In this document: piece by piece, positions 53,508 through 64,000 of the stretch | Numbering within the stretch: the stretch's first letter is position 1 | How the letters are laid out: every line of letters begins with the position of its first letter | Assembly (NCBI GenBank): GCA_026826555.1 | Contig: JAKSZT010054569.1 | Span: 3,524,258-3,588,257, forward strand | DNA from: Tolypeutes matacus | Lineage: Eukaryota; Chordata; Mammalia; Cingulata; Chlamyphoridae | DNA length: 64,000 nucleotides | Direction of reading: 5' to 3' | The notes under the pieces: model-generated | Database searches by the model: none | The model's input: only the letters and a program-made list of their open reading frames with translations | Told to the model about the DNA's origin: nothing | Position numbers and translations under genes: made by a program

Positions 53508-56500
53508 CAACTTATGATTATAGTTAACTACAATATTGTAGTATTCTTGTGTCAATGTCAAAGACAATACTATATCAATGCTAAGGGTCAATAATAGGGG
53601 GGTATGTGATTTTCTTCTTTTGGACTAAGGAAAACATTCAAAAATTTACCGAGGCAATGACTGCACAATTCTGTGATGAGAATGGGAGTCACTGAGTGTA
53701 CACTTTGGATGGATTGTACAAGGCACAGTGAACCATGGGGTAGATGATGGACTGTGGTTAACAGTACAAACATGAAAGCATTCTCTCATGAACTATAACA
53801 AATGTACAATAGCAATACATGGTGTTAATAGTAAGGAGGTGTATGGAAAAATATACCGAATGTAAGCTATGGACCATAGCTGATAGTAATGTTTTGGTGA
53901 TGGTCTTTCATAATTTGTAACAAATGTTCCACAACAATGCAAGGTGTTAGTGAAGGGGTGACATACAGGAATTCTGCACATTATGTTTATGTGTTTTGTA
54001 AGCTCACAACTTCTCTAATAAAAGTATATTAAAAAATAAATTGGCTGTAGATGTAAGAGTCAATTTTGAACTCTCAATTCCATTTCATTGGTCCATAAGT
54101 CTGTCTTTGTGCCAGTATCATGCAGTTTTGACCACTATAGCTTTTTAGTAAGTTTTAAAATCATCAAGTGTGAGTGTTCCAACTTCGTTCTTTTTTAAAA
54201 GAAGGTTTTGGCTATTCAGGGGCCCTTGCCCTTCCACATAAAGTTGATGGTTTGTTTTTCCATTTCTGAGAAAGAAGGCTGTTGGAATTTTGACTGGAAT
54301 CATATTGAATCTGTAAATCACTTTGGGTAGAAATGTCATCTTGGTAATATTTAGTCTTCCAATCCACATGCATGGAATGTCCTTCAATTTATTTTTCTTC
54401 TTTGACTTCTTTTAGCAATGTTTTGTAGTTTTCTGTGTACAAGTCCTGTACATCCTTGGTTAAGTTTATTCCTAGATATTGGATTCTTTTTGTTGCTATT
54501 GTAAATGGAATTTTTTTCTTAATTTCCTCTTCAGATTGTTTATTGCTAGTGTATAGAAACACTACTGACTTTTGGGTGTTCATCTTATACTCCATGATTT
54601 TGCCAAATTTGCTTATTGGCTCTAGTAGCTTTGTTATAGTTTTTGGTGGGATTTTTTATTAATAGGATCATGTTGTCTGAAAGTAGGGAAAGTTTTACTC
54701 CTTCCTTTCCATTTTTGATGCCTTTATTTTTCTTGCCTAATTGCTCTGGCTTGAACTTCCAGTACAATGCTGAATAATAGTGGTGACAGTAGGCATCCTT
54801 GTCTTATTCTCAATCTTAAAGGGAAAACTTTGTCTTGGGCCCTTTAGTATGATGATAGCTGTGGGGTTTTCGTACATATTCTTTACCATGTTGAGGAATT
54901 TTCCTTCTATTCTAAGTTTTCCTAGTGGTTTTAAATCAAGAAGCAGTGCTGTTTTTTTCAAATGTATTTTCTGCATTAATTGAGATTGTCATGTCATCTT
55001 TCCTCCTTCGTTCTTTGAATGTGGTATACTGCAATAATTGATTTTTTAAAAAATGTTGAACCATCTTTGCACGCCTGGGATAAATCCCACTTGATCATGG
55101 TGTATAATTCTTTTAATGTACTGTTGGATTCAGTGTGCTAATATTTTGTTGAGCATTTTTGTGTCTATATTCATAAGGGATATTGGTCTGTAATTTTCTT
55201 TTCTTATGGTATATTTATCTGGCTTTAGTTTTAGGGTAATGTGAGCCTCACAGAATGAGTTAGGAAATGTTCCCTCCTCTTCAACTTTTTGGAAGATTTC
55301 TGAGCAGAATTGGCATTAATTCTTGGAATATTTGGTGGAATTCACCAATGAATCCATCTGGTCCTGGACTTGTCTTCCTTGGGAGGTGTTTAAAATTACT
55401 AATTCAATCTCTTTACTTGTCATTGGTCTGTTTTGATCTCCTATTTCTTCTTGAGTCAGTGTAGGTAGTTTGTGTGTTTCTAGGATTTTGTCCATTTCAT
55501 CTAGGTTATCTAATTTATTGGCATACAGTTGTCTACAGTATCCTCTTATAATCATCTTTTAATGTCTGTGGTTCAGTAGTAATGTCCCCCTTTCATTTCT
55601 GATTTTAATTACTTGTGTCCTCTTCTTTTTTTGTCAGTCTAGCTAAATGTTTGTTGATTTTATTGATCTTTGTAAATATCCAACCTTTGATTCTTTCTAT
55701 TGTTTTTATTCTCTATTTCATTTGTCTCTACTTTAATCTTTGTTTTCTTCTCACTTTGGATTTAGTTTGCTCTTCTTTATCTAGATACTCCAGTTGTGAG
55801 GTTAGGCCTCTCATTTGAGACCTTTCTTCTTTTTTCATGGAAGCATTTAGAGCTATACGTGTCCCTTTCAGCACTGCCTTTGCTGCATCCCATAAATTTT
55901 GGTATGTTGTGCTTTAATTTTCACTCCCCTCAAGATATTTCCTAATTTCCCTTGTGATTTCTTCTTTCACCCACTGGATTTTTAGTCATGCATTTAATTT
56001 CCACATATTTGTGAATTTTCCAGTTCTCCCTCTCTTATTGATTTCTAGCTTCACTCCATTGCAATGGAGAAGATACATTGTATGATTTTGATATTTTAAA
56101 ATTTATTGAGCCTTTTTTGTGATCTAACACATGGTCTATCCTGGAGAATGATCCATGTGTACTAGAAAAGAATGTGTTTTTTGCTAGTATTGAGTGAAGT
56201 GATCTACAAATATCTGTTAGGTCTAGTTGGTTTAGAGTGTTGTTCAAGCCTTCTCTTTCCTCACTGGTCCATTGATCCTCTGTCTAGATGCTTTATTTAT
56301 TATTCTTTACTTATTACTGATAGTGGCATACTAAAATCTCCTACCATTAATGTAGACCTATTTCTCCCATCAAACCTTTCAGTGTTTGTTTCATATATTT
56401 TGGGGCTCTGTTGTGAAGTGTATATTTACATTTATATTTGTTGTGTCTTCGTGTTGAATTGACCCTTTTATAAGTATGTAGTGACCTTCTTTTTCCTTCT

Positions 56501-57038
56501 TAACTGTTTTTGACTTAAAGTCTATTTTTTTTCAATATTAGTATAGCTACCCCAGCTCTATCTCTTTTATTTTATTATTTTTATTTTTACTATCTGCATA
56601 GTATATTTTTTCCATCCCTACACGTTTAGCCTTTGAATTTAAGGTAAGTCTCTTGTGAATAGCATAGAACTGGGTCATGCTTTTTCATTCATTCTGCCAA
56701 TCTCTGCCTTTTTACTAGAGAATTTAACTCCTGATCATGCAGGGCTTTCTTTTTCCATTTTGCTACATGGTCTTTGTAAGTCCTTTTTTGTTTTTGCTTT
56801 TGCTTGTTTGTTTGTTTTATTTTTAAATCCCTCCTGCCCCGAGATGGCTCCCTTGTCTGTCTGCTTGTTGCCTGCTCACTGAGTCCATTGGTTAAAATTT
56901 GGAGCATCTGACTCAGGAATGAAAAAGGGACAAGTAAAATGACTCCTGAGAATCAGGCACCACACACTCGTGGTGGCATGTATGTGAAAACCATCTGCAT
57001 GGCAGCTGCCTGAGGCCAGGGTAAAAAGCCTGATGCTT

Positions 57039-57220
57039 GGGAAGCGGCTGTGGCTCAATCAGTAGGGCTCCCGTTTACCATATGGGAGGCCCCGGGTTCG
57101 GTTCCCGGGGCCTCCTGGTGAAGGCAAGCCCGCCCGCACGGCGTGGTTACCTGACCCAGCGAGCACAAGCAGCAAGGGGGGGATAAATGAATAAATAAAT
57201 AAAATCTTTAAAAAAAAAAA
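57039..57220 (+). mobile_element. Monomeric tRNA-derived SINE with 16-bp target duplication
   Basis: The perfect duplicate AAAAAGCCTGATGCTT flanks it (57023-57038, 57221-57236). Box A is GTGGCTCAATCAGTAGGG and box B is GGTTCGGTTCC. A GC-rich body and AAATAAATAAATAAAATC plus poly(A) follow. Confidence 0.95.
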
Positions 57221-57254
57221 AAAAAGCCTGATGCTTCAACTAACCCAGTTGTTA

Positions 57255-57900
57255 GGTCTCATCATTAATTTATTTTAATTAATTTTGAAATAACTTCAAA
57301 CTTACAGAAAAAATTTTCAAGAACAGTACAAAGAGCTTCCCAGATTCTGATTGCTAACATTTGCATCATCATCATCTCTCTTTCTTTCTGTATATCTTTT
57401 CCCCCGTGAACCATTTGAGAACAAGTTGTAGATATTATGCTCCATGACCTTAAATATTCCAGTTTGTATTTCCCCCAAACAGCACCCCCCCCATCACTAT
57501 CATTCAACTCCCAAGTTAGGACATCAAAATGAGTTCAATACCACCATCCGGTCCATGGACCCCATCTAAATTTCCCCAACTGACCCAACAATACTGCATT
57601 TACCCTTCTGATCCAGGATTCAAGCCAGGATTACACATTTAGTTGCCATGCCTCTTTAGAGTCTTCCAATCTCCCTATCATGACCTTGACAGTCTTAAAG
57701 AGTACAGGTCATTCATTCTGTCAGCTGTCCCTTAGCCTGGGTCTGTCTGTTATGACCACATTCAGGCCATCCTTTTTTTGGCAGGAAGATGGCAGAAATG
57801 ATGCTGTGCTCTTCTCAGTGGGGCAGACAGTTTAACCTGCCCCACTAAAGGCGATGTTAACCTTGATCGCCAGGTCAGGTTGGTGCCTGCCTGGTTTCCC
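57255..57900 (-). repeat. Old L1 3' UTR relic
   Basis: 'ttttgaaataacttcaaact' and 'cagtacaaagagcttcccag' are antisense text of older L1M-class 3' ends. The right boundary is vague. Confidence 0.55.
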
Positions 57901-58177
57901 CACCATGAATTCACCATCTTTCCCTTTGTATTTGGTAACTATGTGGTGGGAAGATACTCTGAGGCAACACCAATATCCTGTCCCTCATCAGATCTCTGCC
58001 CACCAGCTTTAACATCCTTTGATAACTCCTGCCTTAATCAACCACCAAAATGATGGCTGCCAAATGGTGAATATCTGTTTTTAGTGCTCATTCTGTATTT
58101 ATCAGTTGGCATTCTAGGGTAAGTAAGAGCTTTCCTTTCTCCCTCATTTATGATATAAGTGAGGTTACTTATATCAG

Positions 58178-58643
58178 TGTGGTGGTTTGGAGATGTATGT
58201 ACCTCAGAAAAACATAAACATCTTCTTAAATCTAATCCACTCCCGTGGGTGTAAACCTTTTGAGGAGGCTGCTTCAGTTAAAGCATGACCCACCTCAATC
58301 AGGATGGGTCTTAATCCTATTAGTGAGGTCCTTCATAAAAGAATGAAAGTTAGATAAAAAGAGAGAAAGCAATGCAAAGCAATAAGTCAAAATTCAATGA
58401 ACACGGAAGAGAATGGAGAGGCCAGGAGCGGCCGCCATGTGCCTTGCCATGTGACAGAGGAGCCCAGGACCAAGGATTGCTGCCAGCCAGCCCCAGAATG
58501 CCAGTCTTTGGAAAGAAAGCATCACCTCGATAATGCCTTGATTTGCACTTTCGTTTAGCCTCAAAACCGTGCACTATTAAATTTGCACTATTTAACTGAA
58601 TCCATTGCATGGTATTTGCTTAAGCAGTCAAGAAACTAAAACA
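58178..58643 (+). mobile_element. Solo LTR-like element with perfect 5-bp target duplication
   Basis: ATCAG flanks both sides (58173-58177, 58644-58648). The 466-bp element starts TGTGGTGGTTTGG and ends GAAACTAAAACA, close to the ends of the element at 48666 (10/13 and 8/9 identical). It has CATAAAAG (58334-58341) and ATTAAA (58576-58581). It is non-coding. Confidence 0.75.
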
Positions 58644-58648
58644 ATCAG

Positions 58649-60904
58649 TATGATGTGTGGGTTTCTATTTTATTCAGAGGGTTGTAATCTGTTACTTACT
58701 GTTATTTATTCTGATGCCCAAATCATCCCAGATTTAGCCAGAGAGAGCCTGTTCAGGCTGAACCTTATGCCATTTGATGTGTCCTTTGAGCATTTTCTTG
58801 CTTTCTGGCCTAAAAAGATGTTCCAATCTCATCTTGTATTTTCCCTGTTCCAGCCATTTCTCCAAAGAACCCTCATTCTTTTTAGCAGAGAATGATGTTT
58901 AAAAATAATATCTGGATGATGAGTGACTTACTGCACCTGGGGTATCATTACCTCTAGGCGATTGCCTCTAACCTAAGCATGGGCTGGTCATTCCAGAATG
59001 ATGTTAAACCTTAGTGGCAATCCCTGGCAACCTCTTCTTCCTTGTTTTAATAGCCAGATGCCTGGGGTTTCAGCAGCACACATGATGCTGCCTGTTTTTT
59101 GATTTGATGTAGATATTTTTAAATCACATTTCAATTGTACTAAGAGCTTTTAAAGCAGATTCAGATGTTGAAGTTTATAAAATACATTTTTTTGGCATCT
59201 ATCTAGATAGCTAAATTGTTTCCCCCTTTTTGACATTCATATGAATTATAGTACAAAGGTCAACAGCATTAAACCATACTTGCTTGTCCCTGAATAAGCT
59301 CTATTAATTTTTAAATATAATGCTTGATTCGATGTGCTATTTTCTTTAGGAATCGTGCATCAATATTCCTAAGTGAGAAGAGCCTGGCATTTCCTTTTTT
59401 ATTGCTTTGATCAAATGCTTCCGGTGTAGTGGGGGCAGAAATAGAAAGCAAGCGAGAGTGGAGCAGCGGTGAGAGAGCCAGAGAAGGAGGAGAAGTGGGA
59501 GACGTGGTAGAGGGGTCCCCAGGTTGCACAGGGAAACACAGTCGTGGGGGCAGGCACGGGGTGGAGCTTAGGGTTTTAAGAAGGGAAGCCCTTCCAAGCT
59601 GGGGTTGAGGCGCAGATTTCCTACAAAGAAGTGACTTGCTAAGGGAAAGCTGAAAGTCACAAGCAGAGAGGTTAGGAGGCCATGAGGGTGCTGGGTGTGT
59701 CACCCACCTGGGTGGTGTCGACTCCCCACATGGAGGCAGAGGAGCTGGCGGGGTGGCAACATGCAGGGGACAGGGTGGCTCAGCGGTTGAGGAAACTGCA
59801 GAGGGGGAGCCGCTTCTTTTCCTCCTGTGAAATAGCCGGATAGGGACCCAGCAGTGTGGAGCTGGGAGGGTGCTGGCCTGGCCTTGCTTCAGGTCAGGTG
59901 GTGGTGAGGGCCGGGAAGCAGAAGGCCCTGCAGCAAGGGTGGAGGGAGGGGACACAGGGTTCAGGCCCACCAGAAGTGCTGCTGAGAGCCTATAAATATT
60001 ATTATTGTTATTATTGTTATTTGTTCTAAGTGACCAAATGTTTTCCAAATGATGCAGCCAGGCATTTCCAAACACTGACCAAGAAATGTGATGGCACACC
60101 CGGCTTACCAGCTTTCCCCCTCCTCCCCCTCCCCTTCAGATTTCCATAGCCTTCCGGCAGCCTTTGGGGTCAGCCAGGCCCCAGCTCAAATCCCAGTGGC
60201 CCCACTGACTTGCTGCATGGACGGGGGCCACCTTGGGCTTCACCCGTGGGGTGGGTACAGCCCTCCTGGAGTTGGACGAGGGCGTCCATGCTGGACCCCT
60301 GGACCCCTGAGCCCAGGACTGCTGAGGGTCACAGGGTCAGCAGCTGCTCAGAGGCTGGCAGATCCCAGAGGCAGAAAGGGGAAGAGAGAAGGGGTAGGGC
60401 CTGGGTTCCCCCAGCCCAGCCAGAGGTGCAGGAAGGCAGGCGGAGTGGGACCTCCAGGCCTCCCGGGCCCTAAGATCCAGGAACGCGCTCCTCCCTTGCC
60501 CAGACCCTGGCAGCTCTGCGGGGGAAGAACACAGAAGGGCACAGGGCCTTCACCTGCTGTCAGGCCGGTGGGCCCTGCAGTTCCCCGTTTGTGCTGGGCC
60601 CCAAGTGGCCGGCCCCTACCACACGGGCCTCAGCCCCCAAAGGCCCCTCCCAGGCCCTGTGTGGCCACTGCCTCCCCACCAGGGTCCCAGCCGGGGCCCC
60701 CCGCTCCAGGGGAGGATCCTCACTCCTCAAGAGCCAGGACATGCTGGAAAAGCCCGGATGACCTTGGGGGCTGACCCCCAAACACTTTGTCACGGATTGG
60801 GTAGGAAAAGAGAGCAGGAAGGGAGAGAGACTCCCCCCTCAGCAGGACGAGGCTTTCCCATGGGAGGGTGTCCGTCCCGGGCTGTGGGTGGCAAGTAACA
60901 ATGA
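58649..60904. other. Intergenic, no gene recognised
   Basis: A/T-rich to about 59400, then GC-rich. An (ATT)n-like tract lies at 59995-60025. A 262-codon minus-strand frame (59311-60099) is Pro/Ser-rich, lacks any domain and includes the trinucleotide tract; I read it as chance. Confidence 0.55.
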
Positions 60905-61020
60905 AGGTGATGTTAGCGTTTATTGAGTATGGCCCTCATTTTACAGATAACCTTAACGGAGCAGGATTCGAACCCGAGTCAGGGGAGCCGCAGAGCCTGG
61001 GCTTCAATGCCCTCAAGTGT
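60905..61020 (-). repeat. MIR SINE relic
   Basis: 'gcgtttattgagtatggccc', 'cattttacagataacc' and 'aggattcgaacccgagtc' are reverse MIR. Confidence 0.85.
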
Positions 61021-61074
61021 GATGCCACAGTCTGCCAGGGGTGGGGGGTCAGAGGGTAGCGCAGCGTAGGCTGG

Positions 61075-61240
61075 ACTTTGGAGGCGCAGACTGGGCTGTG
61101 GACCCCAGCTCCGCCGTGACCTGCCAGGGGCCTTGTGCGAGTGAGGGAACCTCCCTGGCTCCCAGGTGCCTCTGGTGGAAAATGGGGAGAACAGTACTTC
61201 CCACAGAGAGGTGTAGAAAGGAGTGAAACAGAAAATGTAG
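61075..61240 (+). repeat. MIR SINE relic
   Basis: 'ccccagctccgccgtgacct' and 'ggtggaaaatggggagaaca' fit sense MIR. Confidence 0.6.
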
Positions 61241-64000
61241 ATGTTACCCAGAGGTCAGGGGGTCCCCTGGCATAGCCCAAAATCCCAAACCTCAGCCTCT
61301 CACGGGGTCCTGCTCCCCCTCCCCTCCTTCCCCCTCCCACTTTCCCCTCCCTGTTGTGCCCTCCCCAGATTCTTCGCCCTCCTTCCAGAGCCTTCTCTGC
61401 CCTTCTGCCCCAGCCAGGTGCTCACAGAACACAAGCCCTTTCTCAGACGGCAGCCTCAGTGTAAAAGGGAGGGGGCAGTCACGGTGGCGTGACTGCCTTT
61501 CCCGCCACCAGCATCCCGCCTAGCTGGCAACCTGCCCTCAAGATGGTTTGGGTCTAGTTGATGGCACAAGATCAGTTCTTGGGTTATTCTCCTTTAAGAC
61601 CATTTGGAAATAAAATGAAACAAAAATTAATGGCTCTTTATAAACCTAGGGAGGGGAGCGATTTAGAGAAAACGGAACAACCAGCCTGGGCTCTACCTCC
61701 CCAAGGAACTCTGTGATCTCGGGAAGGTTCTCATCTCAGCGACCTTGACTCAACGTTCACTCCACCTGTGGGGTGGGGGGCTGGTGGGGGGGCGTCTCCG
61801 AGGGCCCCTCTGGCCTCTGGCAGCCTTCGCCACTTCCTGGAGAAGCCTTGCAAGGGGTGATGAACCCGCTTCACCCCTGCCCCGCCACAGCCCTAACCCT
61901 GTGGCCTGAGGCAGTGGGCAGCCCTGTCCTGGGGACGCAGGGGGCAAATGCTGCAGGAGCCGGATGCAGGCGCGGGGCCAGGACCCAGGCTAGACGGAGG
62001 GCTGCGGCCTGAGCTGCAGGTTTGCTGTGCACGCCAGGAAGGGAGAAGTGGGTCCGGCTTCCTGGCTCAACCACTGACTGCTCCTCTGCACGGCTTCTTC
62101 CTCTCTCTGGGTGGGTCCTGGCTTCTCATCTGATAAGAGGTGGCGCCTGGCTGTGTGGTAGGCGCTGGGTACGGGCTGGCCCGCTCTGGATCTGCTGAGC
62201 ATTTGCAGGAGGCTGCTGTTTGGGGCTGGGACGACGGGTGGGGGTAGGTGGAGGCAGAAGAAAGGAGCCTTGGAAGGGTGAGGCAGCCTCCAGGCTCCAC
62301 CTGCACCCAGGGAAATCAGCAGAAGAAAGGGAGAGACCTCTTTCAGCTCCCGGAGCCCACAGTTCCAAAGAGACGTGATGGAAATGGTTCCCCAGAGCAC
62401 CGGATCAGCCACCAGCTCATGCTGCCAATATTCACCTGGACCGACCAGGTGCCACTCCCTGGGCGAGGCCATCCCCAGCCCCATCCTCCCCCCAACCCCC
62501 CAGCCCCATTGTGGTAATCCCATCCCACCCCCCAAGGCCTGAGGTTTGGTGAGCCAGGACATACCACGCCATCCACTGGGCTCCCCAGGCCACCCTCCCT
62601 CTGTCCCCATCCACCTTGGGGTTTGAATGAATGAATGAATGAATGAATGATTGTCTTCAACATAAATATGTACCAGGCCCCGAGTTCTGCACTGAGTGTG
62701 GAGGTAGAAAGGCCTGACCATCTTGGTCCCACCTGGGACAGCTCGGAAGAGCAGCTCCAGGTCCGTGGCTCCCCCCGGGGCTGGCCGAGGCCGTCTCTGG
62801 GGCCACAGCCCAGCCCGGCTCCTCTGCCCAGTCCTGCTTCCTTTGCCCTGGTCCACAGGTGTCCATCCAAGGCACTCCCTAATAAACATCCCACGTGCTG
62901 ACTCTGTGCAGAGCTGGCAGGAACCCAGCCCGGCACTGGCGGAAGGGACGTGGCCTTGCTGCTGAGTTCACAGCCCTGCTGGGAACACACACAAGACTCG
63001 GTCCTCCACGAGTAAAGGGTTTCCTGCGGGCCACACATTTTACCTCTGCATGAGGCCCCTCTCCCTCGTGAGACACAGCAATGCAGTCCAAGCTGCTTGA
63101 GGGAACAGGAGACTCTGTTGGCTCAGGTTACTGGCAAGTCCAGGAGTCAAGCTCTGGCTTCAGCCACTGCTGGGTCCAAGGGTTCTCACAGCGTCAGGAT
63201 TTCACGCCTCCCACCCCAGGCTCGGATTTCTGCAGCGTTGGCTTCGGCCTCAGGCACCGCCTCTCCATTCGGTGGCCCACAGCTCCAGCTTTCAGTCGCT
63301 CAGCCTCGTAAAACTCCAGTGGAAAGAAGTTTCAGTAGCTCCAGCTAACGGATTCTCATTGACCCAGTTGGAGCCACCCGTCCATCGCTGAGAGCCAACC
63401 AGGGCAGTGGAGTTTTCTCAGCCAGGCTGGGTCACCTGCTCCTCGGAGCCAGGAAGGGAGGTCAGGTCCTCCTGGCCCCCATGGCCCCTGCCCCAAATCC
63501 AGGTGCTGTCACCCACAGAAAAAGAGGGGCTGGTCCTGGGAAGGCCAGAACAACAGGCGCCCCCTCAGTCTCCCGTGCGTCCAAGCACCCACAGGGAGGG
63601 TCTTAACCCTGGGTCCTGAGTGGGAGGCTGGGGCTCAGAAAAGGTGCCTTGCAACTACATAAGGGGGAGGGATTAGAGCTGAAACTAACACATGCTTGTC
63701 TGGTTCCAAATCTGGGCTCTTTGCCCTCCAAATGAATGGCAGGAATTGAGAGAACGTTCTCCCTTGTGCTGGCAAAGAGGCAATGCCTGTGGAGGAGGTA
63801 GGAATTGTGAAGGGAGACAGAGGACCTTTCAGGGAAGGAGAAACCTGGAGTCCGAGTCACCCAAGGCCTTCGGTTTGAGGCAGAGGGTTCTCCTAGGGGA
63901 GGGCTGGAAGGGGTGGCTGGAAATGTGGCTGTTTCTCGTGGGCAGTGGGAAGATTCCTGAGCCAGGGGGAGACGCGGCCCTTTATCAGCTCACGTGTATG
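61241..64000. other. Intergenic, no gene recognised
   Basis: Unique GC-rich sequence with a (GAAT)n tract at 62625-62648. By remembered human synteny the BABAM2 3' end lies further on, but no exon of it is visible here. Confidence 0.55.
62625..62648. repeat. (GAAT)n microsatellite
   Basis: About six tandem GAAT units. Confidence 0.9.

Larger units (their letters stand above)
47236..54032 (+). mobile_element. Inner L1 LINE, plus strand, near full length but ORF2 deleted at its 3' side
   Basis: It starts AAGATGGCGACAGAG, like other L1 5' ends. It has a repeat-rich 5' UTR, ORF1 relic (about 48560-49940, interrupted by the LTR-like element), ORF2 endonuclease relic (about 50500-50900) and reverse-transcriptase relic (51540-52455). 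The RT catalytic motif FADD is at 52259-52270. ORF2 breaks off at about 52540, where 3' UTR begins; AATAAA is at 54017-54022, then an A-rich end. Many frameshifts and stops make it dead. Flanks 47222-47235 and 54033-54045 (aaaaatcatttggc / aaaataaattggc) look like a decayed target duplication. Confidence 0.88.
45256..56890 (-). mobile_element. Outer L1 LINE, minus strand, split by insertions
   Basis: Antisense 3' UTR begins near 45256, and the element resumes with antisense ORF2 at 54046-56890. Minus-strand ORF2 relic frames include a reverse-transcriptase block (about 54145-54980) and an endonuclease-domain block (about 56035-56247). All frames carry stops and frameshifts. It is interrupted by a SINE at 46668-47089 and by a whole L1 at 47236-54032. 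The last 100 bp (56780-56890) may be a SINE tail rather than L1. Confidence 0.85.

Noticed and set aside
56780..56890. Separate SINE insertion at the right end of the outer L1
   Set aside because: The tail-like text is suggestive, but no head unit, boxes or duplication could be seen, so it was not called as its own element.
57039..57115. A genuine tRNA gene (A and B boxes present)
   Set aside because: It is the head of a SINE with a long body, poly(A) tail and target duplication, and the cloverleaf is imperfect.
59311..60099. A 262-codon minus-strand frame, Pro/Ser-rich
   Set aside because: No domain, no splice context, and it includes an (ATT)n tract read as polyasparagine. Chance open frame.
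61241..64000. An exon of BABAM2, the expected neighbour by human synteny
   Set aside because: No frame with recognisable BABAM2 sequence and splice sites was found; the gene probably ends beyond the window.

Overview
This is mammalian genomic DNA: intron-split genes with GT-AG sites, CpG islands, MIR/L2 relics and L1 elements. The youngest repeats are tRNA-derived SINEs with a head like the DAS-SINEs described from armadillos, including dimeric copies. I therefore infer a xenarthran, most likely an armadillo such as Dasypus. A 400-N run marks an assembly gap.

The one protein-coding gene I can support is FOSL2 (Fra-2, an AP-1 family bZIP transcription factor). It lies on the minus strand with four coding exons: 26279-26377, 16225-16476, 11474-11581 and 8771-9289. 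All are in phase with GT-AG junctions and give a complete 325-residue protein. A CpG-island promoter and an ATG-free 5' leader lie at about 26378-27260. A 3' UTR of about 4.6 kb runs to a poly(A) signal at 4174-4179. Intron 1 (9.8 kb) holds a 39-bp minisatellite, intron 2 (4.6 kb) has a perfect SRF-type CArG box and a MEF2-type site, and intron 3 (2.2 kb) has three AP-1 sites.

Layout: 1-4150 is downstream intergenic DNA with a SINE relic; 4155-27200 is FOSL2; 27200-29600 is the CpG-rich upstream flank; 29600-64000 is upstream intergenic DNA with no gene I can support. That last part holds many MIR relics, a C-rich 24-bp minisatellite containing the gap (42487-43340), and a nested transposon block (44040-57240). 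In the block a minus-strand L1 is interrupted by a younger plus-strand L1, which itself carries an LTR-like element and a dimeric SINE. A second LTR-like element of the same family sits at 58178-58643 with a perfect 5-bp target duplication.

The regulatory logic suggested by the sequence is an inducible AP-1 gene: CRE-like, TATA-like and TRE motifs are spaced as in a compact core promoter, internal TREs could allow autoregulation, and the 3' UTR has an AU-rich nonamer. No new protein system was found. The most unusual material is repeat architecture: two minisatellites with higher-order periodicity, an L1 5' UTR built of about 112-bp monomers, and the dimeric SINE.
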